Program-made: the position numbers and the translations under genes | Notes under the pieces: model-generated | Told to the model about the DNA's origin: nothing | What the model saw: only the letters and a program-made list of their open reading frames with translations | The model's database searches: none | Shown: positions 1 through 7,087 of the stretch, piece after piece | Layout of the letters: every line of letters starts with the position of its first letter | Position numbering within the stretch: position 1 is the first letter of the stretch | Source of the DNA: Verrucomicrobiota bacterium | Lineage (GTDB): Bacteria > Verrucomicrobiota > Verrucomicrobiia > Verrucomicrobiales > Akkermansiaceae | Reading direction: 5' to 3' | NCBI GenBank assembly: GCA_017301995.1 | Contig: JAFLEH010000046.1 | Location: 1 to 34,301 of the forward strand | Length of the DNA stretch: 34,301 bases

Positions 1-66
1 CAGCAGTGATTCAAGATGAAGGGCTTGATCGGTTGTCAGCAATAGAGGTTGGGAAATCCGGGCCAT
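1..66 (-). CDS. 5' end of a gene running off the left edge, possibly IS630-like transposase
   Basis: An ATG at 66-64 on the minus strand opens 22 codons without a stop to the window edge. The peptide starts MARISQPLLLTTDQ and continues ALHLESLL. A short MAR-x-leader followed by a 'TxxQ..LE.L' helix resembles the N-terminal helix-turn-helix of IS630-type transposases, but 22 residues are too few to settle it. A TATGAT hexamer lies just upstream (minus strand, about 15 bases before the ATG) and would serve as a -10 element. The start is therefore well supported and the family is a guess. Confidence 0.4.
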   Translation of the reverse strand, partial: MARISQPLLLTTDQALHLESLL

Positions 67-84
67 GACTGGATCATAGCAGAT

Positions 85-103
85 ACTGTGCCAAATGCAC
101 AGT
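85..103. promoter_or_regulatory. Perfect 7-bp dyad, candidate operator
   Basis: ACTGTGC and GCACAGT form a perfect inverted repeat around a 5-base centre. It lies immediately upstream of the -10-like TATGAT of the minus-strand gene at the left edge, where a bound repressor would block transcription. It resembles an SOS box (CTGT...ACAG) but the spacing is 9 rather than 8, so it should not be called LexA-regulated. Confidence 0.4.
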
Positions 104-124
104 TATTTCGCGAACGTTGCACTA

Positions 125-156
125 GTGTAGGCCGCCTTTCGGAAAGCAATTGAAGA
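125..156. repeat. Dispersed 32-nt palindromic repeat, copy 1
   Basis: This copy matches 6251-6282 at 29 of 32 positions. The core is CTTTCGGAAAG here and CCTTCGGAAGG in the other copy, so two of the three differences are a compensating base pair that keeps the palindrome. Both copies are intergenic and both end in GCAATTGAAGA. Confidence 0.6.
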
Positions 157-229
157 AACGCGTTACCATTTCGTGCCGATTTCCGCGCTTTGCTCGGCCT
201 CACACAACCGCAGTCGCATTGCCTTGGTG

Positions 230-249
230 CCCGGCTCGCGCGCGCCGGG
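230..249 (-). terminator. GC-rich hairpin downstream of the secreted-protein gene
   Basis: CCCGGC (230-235) pairs with GCCGGG (244-249) around an 8-base loop, 57-76 bases past the stop of the minus-strand gene ending at 306. There is no T-tract, so an intrinsic terminator is doubtful; a 3'-end stabilising hairpin is equally possible. Confidence 0.25.
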
Positions 250-305
250 TGGGCGTCCGCACGGCCACGCGGTCGGCTGCTCGCCTTTGACGGGAAATGA
301 AACCG

Positions 306-1118
306 TTATCGGTTGTCCGGATACAAGGGCGGAGGATTGGCGCGGATGGTCTCTGTGTCGGCCGTGCAGCCGGTGAACACCTGCCACTCGCTGGTTAGAA
401 ACCGGAATCGCCCGATCGCCCAGTCGCAGTTGTTGGACCAATCCGCTTTCCAAGCCGCATCCGGCGAGCGCCAGTAGTCGCCGCCGCATGAGCCCAGCAC
501 CTTGGCGGAGGCGCGGTCGTCAGGCTTGGCCGGGTCATCGATCACGAGTCTCGCCTTGAAGCCGGACCCTATGGCCGCGATGTCCGTCGGGTCGATGATG
601 GCCCGGGCGGGACCGGCTTTGGTTGGCCAGAAATGAAAGTTCCGGCCGGGTGTCAGTTTCACCGAGACGGTGCCATCGGGTTGGCGTTGCAGATTGGCAG
701 TGATCGCCTCGTCGTTGGCAAAATCCTGGCGATAGGCCGCGCCATTCAACGACGGATCCTGTTGCAGCGTCACCCATTTTCCGGTCTTTTTGCTCAGGTA
801 GCATAGGACCAGCTCACGGATCTCGATGCGGGTGTTGGTGGCCGGATTGCCGCCTCTGGCCGGATAGATCTGGCCCCACATGGTCGCGCATGACCAACCA
901 TCGGGCACCCGCGCGCCTGCGCCGACGCGGGGTTTCGCCGACCAATTCATATTGTCCGGCACACCTTCGGGTTTTGCCTGATGGGGCAGCGTCATGTCCT
1001 CGACCAGCATCTGTGGAGTGCAGGCAGCGTGTGCTTTCAGCGGGCCAGACGGCACCTCTGCGGTCGAGACATTGCAACACCATAGAACAGCGGCAATTGG
1101 AAGGATGATGTGACGCAT
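306..1118 (-). CDS. Secreted protein of unknown function, Cys-rich
   Basis: The 270-residue product starts with a clear Sec signal peptide (MRHIILPIAAVLWCCNVSTA, cleavage near residue 20). The mature part is rich in Trp, Cys, Asp and Pro, with mature cysteines that could form disulfides (for example in HAACTP, WSCATMW, LVLCYL, GSCGGDYW, NNCDW and FTGCTAD). No catalytic motif is recognisable. It looks extracellular or periplasmic. It is divergent from the GxGYxYP gene at 1325. No Shine-Dalgarno site is visible before the ATG; the signal peptide decides the start. I do not recognise the family. Confidence 0.7.
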   Translation of the reverse strand: MRHIILPIAAVLWCCNVSTAEVPSGPLKAHAACTPQMLVEDMTLPHQAKPEGVPDNMNWSAKPRVGAGARVPDGWSCATMWGQIYPARGGNPATNTRIEIRELVLCYLSKKTGKWVTLQQDPSLNGAAYRQDFANDEAITANLQRQPDGTVSVKLTPGRNFHFWPTKAGPARAIIDPTDIAAIGSGFKARLVIDDPAKPDDRASAKVLGSCGGDYWRSPDAAWKADWSNNCDWAIGRFRFLTSEWQVFTGCTADTETIRANPPPLYPDNR

Positions 1119-1159
1119 GGGAGGAATGATGTCTAGCTACGGTTCCCGGAACGGCAATA

Positions 1160-1187
1160 TTGCAACGACCTGGACCGGTGTTAGAAT
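1160..1187 (+). promoter_or_regulatory. Candidate sigma-70-type promoter for the GxGYxYP gene
   Basis: TTGCAA (1160-1165), a 16-base spacer and TAGAAT (1182-1187) make a reasonable -35/-10 pair. Transcription would start near 1194 and leave a leader of about 130 bases before the ATG at 1325. This argues against the longer open frame that would begin inside the -35 box. Confidence 0.45.
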
Positions 1188-1324
1188 CTTCCACAGGGAT
1201 CCATGGCAATTCAACGAGGGAAGAGGGCAAGCCCACCATCGGTGCATGCTCCCAAAATGCTTCTTTTGAAATCCTCACCCGCTTCGCACGATCCCAAGGC
1301 CCGAACGCGTATGGGAGACTCGAC

Positions 1325-4201
1325 ATGAGAATCCCCGGACGCACCATTTTGGCCGCCATCCTGCTGGCGGTGGTTTTCCCGTGCCAGTCGTCCCGGGGCA
1401 CACCCGCCTATACGCTGGACGCGGGAGGCATGCGGGACGTGGAGGAACTCTATCTGCTTGGAGCGCTCCAGGGACTTGTGAACCGGGACGCGCCAAGACT
1501 CTTCCTAACCAATGTGGATGCCAGCCTTTGTGCGGGAGCCGACAATCGATACTCCGAATACCTGGAGAAGGAGAAAGGATTCACATTCACGCCGCTCGGA
1601 TCGCTCCAGGAAGCGATCGCCACATTTGCCACCATGAAAGGCGGCGATGGCAGACCGCTCGTCAAGGGACTGGTGAAATACCAGCCCTCGTTCTGGGACC
1701 ACGCCAAACAGCGGCGCGTCGATCTCTACTACCATTCATGGATCGCGGCCAATTTCGCCGCGCAGGAGGATCTGCTTCCGGTCACACCCGACATCCTGGC
1801 TCACAAGACCGAGGTGCTGAGCGGACGGGATCATTGGATTGAGGATTCGCGAATGGCCGGTTGGGCGACGATGTTTGTCGAGATTCGAACCACTCCCGAG
1901 GGCCTGAGGATCACCGCCACTTCCAGCCTGCCGCCCCCGGATGTTGCGAGGAGATCCTATGCCTTCCGGAATGTCCGGCTCGACCTTGCGGCCACTCCGA
2001 AAGTCGAAGTGGTGGTCAGCGATCTCACCCCCGGTGGTTGCTGGAGCCTCGAGATCAACATGGGTTCCGCCGTGAAGACTTTCGAGAACCGCACGGCCAC
2101 CAAGGTACCAGGCCTAACAGAAGTGAAAGGCGCGGGCACATTCGTGGTCGATCTGGCGGCCTCGGGATTGTTTCGGCCGACCTCGGGACGCGCCCAGTTG
2201 CGGATCCACCCGGTCGCCCCAGGGCACTTTGTTACGGTGAAGTCGGTGCGGTTTCTCGGCGCGGACGGCCAATTGCCCCGCACGCCGCCCAAGCTCCCGC
2301 CGCAGGACGAATTCAGGCTTCTCGAAATCAAGCGAGACCTCACGACCAACCCTCCCTACGCCGAGGACGAGGAAAGCGCCTGCGCCTGGTCTTTAGAAAA
2401 CCAGCGTCCGTTGTGTGATCCGGGGGCCTTCGCTTCGTTCGCCGGAGGATCGTGGGTCCTCCAGGGGCTCGACCACGCGATTTCCCGCAGGATCTATCTG
2501 TTCTATCAGGACAAGGAACCCTTCAGCAAGAATCCCTATCCCAACCTGGACAAGATCCTCTCCACCCTGAAACCGCCGCGCCTCGTCATCGGATGGCTTG
2601 CGGGCGAGGATTATTCCTGCGCCAAGCTCGGGCAATATGGCGCTCGCTACGCGGGCGGCGCCGGGCCGGAGAACCTGTCGTTCTGGCGCTGGGTGCCGCT
2701 GGCGAATCCCGGGCGGCCGCTGCCCTTTCCCCAGACCCGCCAGGTGGCCCGACTCGAGAACAAGGTCTATGTGAATTTCAGTTGGGCCTCGGCGGACGCA
2801 TTCCAGATCAGCTACTCGATGATGAACGGCTTCTGGGACGATCCGAACCGGGGCAAGGTTCCGATCACCTGGGGATTCAATCCCCTGATCGCCGAGTTCG
2901 CGCCAGCGATCCCAGAATTCTTCGCGCGAACCGCCACCCCGATGGATTCCTTCTGGGCGTTCACGGCCGGATACACCCATCCCTCCGCCATGTCGCCGGA
3001 GCATCTCGATTTCTACGCCGAGGACACACGAAACCTGATCGCCAAACTCGGCCTGACGCCGGCGGTCGATTACTGGGATTGCGCCGGCTTCTTCTCGCGC
3101 GTCCACGAAGCACTCGGAGACAAGATCAAACCAAATCCGGTGCGATTGATCAGCCTGTTGCCAAACCCATCCGGATCATCGGAAACATTCTGGCTGGAAA
3201 ACGGATGCCCGGTCGTGCGTCTCGACCGCGGGCTTTTCTCGGTTTGGGAAGACGATGCGGTGACCACCCCGGAGAAACTGGCGACGGCGATCCAGGCGGC
3301 GGCCGCCAAGCATCCTGAACGCGGTCCGCAGTTCCTCACCATCAACTGCCGCTTCTCTCCGACCTTCGCGAAAGCCGTGGTCCCGCTCCTGCCGCAGAAT
3401 TTCGCGGTCGTCGGCATGCCGGACTTCGTCGCCCTGGCCGAGGAGGCGGGCGGACTCTCGGTTAGCCCGGATTCGGATGGAGTCGGCTCCAATGACCGGA
3501 TCAAGGTGCGGGTGCGCCTCCACAACGCCTCCGGTGCGACCGGCCAACCTGGCCGGACCACTTGGACCCTGCCGGACGGGTGGACTTCGCTGCCGACCGA
3601 TTGGGCGCACGAGTCCATGGCGGAAGGTTCGTCGCGGGATATCGTCGTGACCTTGATCCCACCGGGGAAAATGCCCACGGGGGAAGTCCGGATCACCTTC
3701 CGGGATTCCCGATTTGCCTGGGATCGCCAGATCGCCTTACGAACATTCCCGGACGGTCGCACCGTGACGGACTGCGAGTCCGTCGAGGGGTGGACCGTGG
3801 CGGACGGAAGCACCTGCGCGATGGATCGCGGGCTGATTAGGATCCTGCCGAAAACGGTCCTGAAACGGCACGATTCCTTCAACGGCATCCGCCTGGATGG
3901 CAACGGCAGCGCCACCCACCCCATCGGCGCGGTCGATTTCGACCGCGGGCCCTTGCTCAAAATCTCCATTCCCGACCAAGACAGCAGCTCGACCCGGATT
4001 TCCGTAAGCGACGAAACGGGAACGACCAAAGACTGCGGAACCGTAGGCGGACCGGGCGTATCCACAATCGACCTGAAGCAGAAAACCGGCTGGAGCGGGG
4101 AAAAGCGGCTCGTTCTCCATCTCCATCCCGCGACCAACCATGGGGAAATTGTGAGACTGAGGAGCGTGAAGCTTTGCTATCAGAGCCCACAGGGAGAATA
4201 G
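1325..4201 (+). CDS. GxGYxYP-family secreted protein, putative carbohydrate-active enzyme
   Basis: The product is 958 residues. The start at 1325 is chosen over an in-frame upstream codon because GGGAG sits 7 bases before it and a signal peptide follows at once (MRIPGRTILAAILLAVVF). After the leader, DVEELYLLGALQGLVNRD is typical of the N-terminal domain of GxGYxYP proteins, a putative glycoside-hydrolase family. The signature appears at about residues 547-553 as TAGYTHP, with His in place of the usual second Tyr. A beta-sandwich near residues 720-790 (VRVRLHNASG through IVVTLIPPG) resembles NEW3-type domains, and a further beta domain closes the protein. A domain-like insertion lies at about residues 180-360. 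It probably acts outside the cell on a glycan; substrate unknown. Confidence 0.75.
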   Translation: MRIPGRTILAAILLAVVFPCQSSRGTPAYTLDAGGMRDVEELYLLGALQGLVNRDAPRLFLTNVDASLCAGADNRYSEYLEKEKGFTFTPLGSLQEAIATFATMKGGDGRPLVKGLVKYQPSFWDHAKQRRVDLYYHSWIAANFAAQEDLLPVTPDILAHKTEVLSGRDHWIEDSRMAGWATMFVEIRTTPEGLRITATSSLPPPDVARRSYAFRNVRLDLAATPKVEVVVSDLTPGGCWSLEINMGSAVKTFENRTATKVPGLTEVKGAGTFVVDLAASGLFRPTSGRAQLRIHPVAPGHFVTVKSVRFLGADGQLPRTPPKLPPQDEFRLLEIKRDLTTNPPYAEDEESACAWSLENQRPLCDPGAFASFAGGSWVLQGLDHAISRRIYLFYQDKEPFSKNPYPNLDKILSTLKPPRLVIGWLAGEDYSCAKLGQYGARYAGGAGPENLSFWRWVPLANPGRPLPFPQTRQVARLENKVYVNFSWASADAFQISYSMMNGFWDDPNRGKVPITWGFNPLIAEFAPAIPEFFARTATPMDSFWAFTAGYTHPSAMSPEHLDFYAEDTRNLIAKLGLTPAVDYWDCAGFFSRVHEALGDKIKPNPVRLISLLPNPSGSSETFWLENGCPVVRLDRGLFSVWEDDAVTTPEKLATAIQAAAAKHPERGPQFLTINCRFSPTFAKAVVPLLPQNFAVVGMPDFVALAEEAGGLSVSPDSDGVGSNDRIKVRVRLHNASGATGQPGRTTWTLPDGWTSLPTDWAHESMAEGSSRDIVVTLIPPGKMPTGEVRITFRDSRFAWDRQIALRTFPDGRTVTDCESVEGWTVADGSTCAMDRGLIRILPKTVLKRHDSFNGIRLDGNGSATHPIGAVDFDRGPLLKISIPDQDSSSTRISVSDETGTTKDCGTVGGPGVSTIDLKQKTGWSGEKRLVLHLHPATNHGEIVRLRSVKLCYQSPQGE

Positions 4202-4399
4202 CATGGGCCAGTTGAACCTTCAATCTGTAGTTCATCTGCGAATTGAAGATGTTATTCGTTATAAGTTATTGGTTATTAGTTCGTTAAGAAATATCTTCCG
4301 AATTCGTCCGCTTCACCTGTCGGGTGATACCGGGGGCGCGAAAGAATCCCCTGGGACCGATGCAAAAGCCCTTTTAACCAAAAACAATTAACCAATAAC

Positions 4400-4437
4400 A
4401 TCCTGGAATCCGCAGTTTGAACTGCGGATTCCAGGAT
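4400..4437. repeat. Perfect 38-nt palindrome (18-bp arms, TG centre)
   Basis: The left arm starts ATCCTGGAATCCG and the right arm ends CGGATTCCAGGAT; all 18 pairs match around a two-base centre. There is no T-run, so it is not a standard intrinsic terminator. It could be a hairpin-forming repeat, a transcription barrier, or part of the inverted-repeat-bounded segment to its left. Confidence 0.75.
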
Positions 4438-4462
4438 AAAGTGCCCAATTTGAATTTTCCAG

Positions 4463-4490
4463 TTGACATTGAAAATAAATTGCTTATTTA
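4463..4490 (+). promoter_or_regulatory. Promoter of the nucleotidyltransferase/winged-helix operon
   Basis: A consensus -35 TTGACA (4463-4468) is followed after 16 bases by TATTTA (4485-4490), a weak -10. The -10 lies inside the phased AT-rich half-sites described separately. The distance to the ATG at 4524 is short (about 33 bases), as expected for a simple leader. Confidence 0.5.
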
Positions 4491-4500
4491 ACGCAAATAA
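4473..4500. promoter_or_regulatory. Three alternating half-sites at 11-bp spacing, candidate operator
   Basis: AAATAA (4473-4478), TTATTT (4484-4489) and AAATAA (4495-4500) are each separated by exactly 5 bases, so successive half-sites sit one helical turn apart in alternating orientation. They overlap the spacer and -10 of the promoter. A dimeric winged-helix repressor could bind cooperatively, and the operon encodes one. Composition alone could produce such hexamers in AT-rich DNA, but the exact phasing is notable. Confidence 0.45.
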
Positions 4501-4523
4501 ATTTCGCAACCACAGCCCTCTCA

Positions 4524-5114
4524 ATGAACCGGATTTCCAGCGATACCCTGAACGAAGCTCTGTCCGCTCTCGGCGCTTTTCTTGAAGAAGCCAAGGCGGA
4601 GCCGGAGAGCTTTGTGCTCATCGGAGGCTCCGCGTTGCTGGCTCTGGGCTTGATTACACGGACCACCCGGGACGCGGACATCATGGCCGGAGTGGATTTG
4701 CACGAGGGGCTTGTCGATCCACGCCCCATGTCGGACGCCCTGCGCGCCGCAGCGCTCCGCGTGGCGAGGGAATATGATCTCGACGAGAACTGGCTCAATA
4801 CCGGTCCTGCCGACCAATTGCTCGCCGGGTTGCCTGAGGGCTTTCTGGAACGCCTCACGCCGCGAACTTTCGGCCCCCGGCTCACCATTCATTTGCCCGA
4901 CCGCTACGACCTCATCCACCTCAAACTCTTTGCTGCCGTGGACCAGGGCATGGGTCGGCATGTCACCGATCTCTCCGCACTCTCTCCCACCGATCCCGAA
5001 TTGCTTGCCGCCGCCCGGTGGGTGCTCACCCAGGATGGGGGCGAAGTCTTCCCCGCCATCGTCCGCGACGCTTTGAAACAAATGGGCTATGAACGAATCG
5101 CTCACCAACTTTAG
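4524..5114 (+). CDS. Nucleotidyltransferase-fold protein (DUF6036/AbiEii-like), putative toxin
   Basis: The 196-residue product carries the Pol-beta/MNT-type signature IGGSALLALGL....RTTRDADIM at residues 33-54. GGS is at 34-36 and the metal-binding Asp pair at 50 and 52. A later DRYDLIHLKLFAA block (about 126-138, Lys134) and RHVTDLSAL (145-153) match the layout of AbiEii-like and DUF6036 nucleotidyltransferases. Such enzymes transfer nucleotides to RNA or protein; in AbiE-type type IV toxin-antitoxin systems the nucleotidyltransferase is the toxin. The reading frame overlaps the next gene by 26 bases, which implies translational coupling. The toxin role is inferred from fold and context. 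Confidence 0.75.
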   Translation: MNRISSDTLNEALSALGAFLEEAKAEPESFVLIGGSALLALGLITRTTRDADIMAGVDLHEGLVDPRPMSDALRAAALRVAREYDLDENWLNTGPADQLLAGLPEGFLERLTPRTFGPRLTIHLPDRYDLIHLKLFAAVDQGMGRHVTDLSALSPTDPELLAAARWVLTQDGGEVFPAIVRDALKQMGYERIAHQL

Positions 5115-6120
5115 AAAACGCACCCTCGACGCGGCGCTCGATCTCCTGTGGCGGCAGTGGTGCAGCCTCGGGGTGGCGGGCCATTCGCGTCCGGCGGAGT
5201 CCGGCACCATCATTGATCCGGAGGCGCTGCTTCTCGCCACCACCTGCATCGGAAAAAACGATCCCCGGCTTTTCGATGAATGCCTCGACTGGCTCTCACA
5301 GCACGCGCCCCGGCTTCACCTGCAACGCCTCAAAACCCTGCATGCGGACACCGGTCTCGGCGATCCCGTGATCCTAGCAGCCATCGCCGATTGGTTGTTC
5401 AGCCAGGGAGGCCAGGCAAAATGGAAGGACTTCACCAAAACGGCCGCCCATCGGGCCGATCCCGTTCCGCTCTTTGGCAACGCCATTCCGTCCGATCCCG
5501 ATCCCATCTTCGCCAAGCGCGGCATTCTCCGCCCCCCTATCCGCACACGGGGCATGAGCCGCCCGCCCAATCCCACGCTGCCGCCCAATCTGCTGTTCTC
5601 GCTGCGTGCCTTGATCGGCACCAGCGCCCGCGCCGAAGTCATCCTCTGCCTTGCCACCGGCCCCGCCGCAAATCCATCGGAAATCGCCCGACTCACCGGT
5701 TACAAAGCCCGCACCATGCAGCTCCTGCTTCAGGAAATGGCACTCTCCGGCCATGTGCTCACCGGTGAGGCCGCCCTCCGCACCTCGGGAAAATCCGGAC
5801 GCGGCAGTTCCCGCCGTTACCACCTCAAAGCCGCCGATTGGCAATTCCTCACCGACGGCGCTCCGCTCCCACGCTGGATCTCGTGGCCTCCGCTCTGGTC
5901 GCTCGTCCAGACCTTGCTCTATGTCCTGCCCGCACCCGGCCAAGAGGGAAAACACCCGGCCGTGATTGCTTCCAAACTCCGCGACCGCCTCGCCACCGAC
6001 GGCGAAGCCCTCGCCGCCGCCGGTTTGCTCCCACTGCTCAACCTCCGCTCCGGAGCCACGGGAACGGAACTCCTCAGTTCCCTCGAAGCCACCGTGCCCG
6101 GCCTGCTCGATTCTCTCTAA
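5089..6120 (+). CDS. Winged-helix protein partnered with the nucleotidyltransferase, putative antitoxin/regulator
   Basis: This 343-residue protein starts inside the end of the nucleotidyltransferase gene (26-base overlap). A winged helix spans about 180-247: RAEVILCLATG, then SEIARLTGYKARTMQLLLQEM as helix-turn-helix, then GKSGRGSSRRYHL as the basic wing. The N-terminal 170 residues are mainly helical, with a repeated Trp-rich pattern, and match no family I can name. The C-terminal 90 residues are hydrophobic and helical. A DNA-binding partner encoded with a nucleotidyltransferase recalls AbiEi/AbiEii, although gene order and size differ (the toxin-like gene is first here, and AbiEi proteins are usually smaller). 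It may repress its own promoter through the half-sites at 4473-4500; this is inference. Confidence 0.7.
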   Translation: MNESLTNFRKRTLDAALDLLWRQWCSLGVAGHSRPAESGTIIDPEALLLATTCIGKNDPRLFDECLDWLSQHAPRLHLQRLKTLHADTGLGDPVILAAIADWLFSQGGQAKWKDFTKTAAHRADPVPLFGNAIPSDPDPIFAKRGILRPPIRTRGMSRPPNPTLPPNLLFSLRALIGTSARAEVILCLATGPAANPSEIARLTGYKARTMQLLLQEMALSGHVLTGEAALRTSGKSGRGSSRRYHLKAADWQFLTDGAPLPRWISWPPLWSLVQTLLYVLPAPGQEGKHPAVIASKLRDRLATDGEALAAAGLLPLLNLRSGATGTELLSSLEATVPGLLDSL

Positions 6121-6250
6121 CGCACCTTCTCCAATACCCATGAAGAAACGGCCTCTCTGACAGGGTGTTGAGTGGGTGGATTCTCGCCTACTCGAAGACC
6201 AAACTAACCCAATAATGCCCTGGCTCCGCATTCGCGATCCGGCTCTTCGA

Positions 6251-6282
6251 GTGTAGACCGCCCTTCGGAAGGCAATTGAAGA
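6251..6282. repeat. Dispersed 32-nt palindromic repeat, copy 2
   Basis: This is the second copy of the element at 125-156, with the paired T-A to C-G change in its CCTTCGGAAGG core. It lies downstream of the winged-helix gene and is followed at 6288-6301 by two GATTGAN heptamers of the kind also present at 34155-34182. Confidence 0.6.
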
Positions 6283-6351
6283 GATAAGATTGACGATTGA
6301 TGATGGTTGAATTCCGATCTGACCGACTCCGCAAAGACTCCAACTCACCCC

Positions 6352-6517
6352 TCATTCACCCGCGTTCTCGCGAATATCGTCACTCCCCTCCCGCCGTCGG
6401 CGGGCCAGGAGACCGCCAACGCCACCAAATAGAGCAACCAGCGAGGGCGTGGGCTCCGGAACGGTTGTAGGGTGAACTTGTAGTCGAAATCGGTGGTGGT
6501 GTTCAGCACGTAGGGGC
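6352..6517 (-). pseudogene. Remnant tail of a PEP-CTERM sorted protein
   Basis: One minus-strand frame reads TTVPEPTPSLVALFGGVGG then LLARRRRE. This is the complete PEP-CTERM sorting signal: the VPEP motif, a hydrophobic span and an Arg cluster, followed by about 13 more residues to the stop at 6352. Just upstream, a different frame reads GPYVLNTTTDFDYKFTL, which looks like the end of a secreted passenger, so a frameshift separates the two. Only the extreme C-terminus survives, and the upstream flank is an unrelated antitoxin remnant. Intact PEP-CTERM proteins are sorted by exosortase at the cytoplasmic membrane. Confidence 0.65.
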
Positions 6518-6712
6518 CTCCAACGGCTCGTCAAAGTCGGGCATCATCGCGACCTTACCCCGCAGGCAGCCGAAACCCTTTAGGTCGGCCGGGGCGACGG
6601 CCGCTGGGTTTACGGGCTCCATCTCTGCTTTCACTTTGATAGATCCATGCCGCCACTCCGCGGGCACCGGTAGGTGCAGCGTGCCGTCGCCAGCGGGCTT
6701 TTCAAACCAAGT
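6518..6712 (-). pseudogene. DUF2281/VapB-like antitoxin remnant
   Basis: The minus-strand frame reads TWFEKPAGDGTLHLPVPAEW, then RHGSIKVKAEMEPV, then FGCLRGKVAMMPDFDEPLE. A 'DGTLxLP' beta hairpin followed by a terminal 'G...GKVxMxPDFDEPLE' block is the layout of DUF2281/VapB-type antitoxins, which neutralise PIN-domain toxins and normally end in DFDEPLEDF. Here the frame is fused to foreign sequence after PLE and meets a stop a few codons later. No start codon is seen before the frame closes near 6712, and no PIN toxin is nearby. The call rests on motif memory. Confidence 0.5.
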
Positions 6713-6717
6713 TCATA

Positions 6718-6956
6718 ACAACCACGGTGTATCGATTGTGTATCTTCGAAATCTTTTGATTCCCGTTGCGATTGAGATCAAAAACGACCCCACGCTACTA
6801 AATTCTCTCCAGAAGCTTGCTGATGGACGCGGTGCGTATGCGCACAAAGGGAGAACCAAGTCAGTCTTAGCACCGGAAGACGCCAAGAAATTTGTGACTG
6901 ATGTCCTTGCGCTTTGCGAGGATCTAAAAAACAAGGCTTTGGCCAACATTCTTTGA
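6718..6956 (+). pseudogene. C-terminal fragment of a HEPN-domain protein (RiboL-PSP-HEPN/MAE_28990-like)
   Basis: The frame reads LRNLLIPVAIEIKNDPTLL, then LQKLADGRGAYAHKGRTK and PEDAKKFVTDVLALCEDL to a TGA at 6954. RGAYAH fits the R-x4-H signature of HEPN ribonucleases and is followed by the expected final helix. The N-terminal helices are missing: the open frame continues upstream only as antisense of the antitoxin remnant. HEPN proteins are common RNase toxins of defence and toxin-antitoxin loci. This is probably a truncated, inactive relic, although translation from an alternative start near 6730 cannot be excluded. Confidence 0.55.
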
Positions 6957-7000
6957 TTTAATGGATCGAATGTGGGTGTTCACCAAACGCGCAAGCAAAA

Positions 7001-7031
7001 GGGGCCACACGGCGAGCCCCCCGCTTTTTTT
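7001..7031 (+). terminator. Intrinsic terminator after the HEPN remnant
   Basis: GGGGC (7001-7005) pairs with GCCCC (7016-7020), and a run of seven T follows at 7025-7031. It lies 45 bases past the stop of the plus-strand HEPN remnant, so it may be the original terminator of that gene. Confidence 0.5.
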
Positions 7032-7087
7032 GGTTGGACAACGAATTGAGGCCTGTACCAACACAAGATCATGAGAAACCTCCAGAG

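Larger units (their letters stand above)
4202..4523. other. AT-rich gene-free spacer with inverted repeats
   Basis: This stretch is far more AT-rich than its surroundings and holds no convincing gene. GTTATTGGTTA (4265-4275) is repeated inverted as TAACCAATAAC (4389-4399), bounding a 135-base segment that directly abuts the long palindrome at 4400-4437. The right part carries the promoter and phased half-sites of the next operon. The architecture resembles a short non-coding mobile element, but no target-site duplication is evident. Confidence 0.5.

Noticed and set aside
85..103. LexA/SOS box
   Set aside because: The CTGT-ACAG spacing is 9 bases, not 8, and the neighbouring gene is not a repair gene.
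163..305. C-terminal coding on the minus strand next to the secreted-protein gene
   Set aside because: The open frame is short, overlaps the real gene in another frame and shows no recognisable motif.
3070..4137. 355-codon minus-strand frame
   Set aside because: Antisense of the GxGYxYP gene, Ser/Arg-rich and without motifs.
4203..4391. 62-codon plus-strand frame after the GxGYxYP gene
   Set aside because: Lies in AT-rich repeat DNA bounded by inverted repeats; no start signal and no protein-like composition.
4400..4437. Intrinsic terminator of the GxGYxYP gene
   Set aside because: No T-tract on either side, and it lies 200 bases past the stop.
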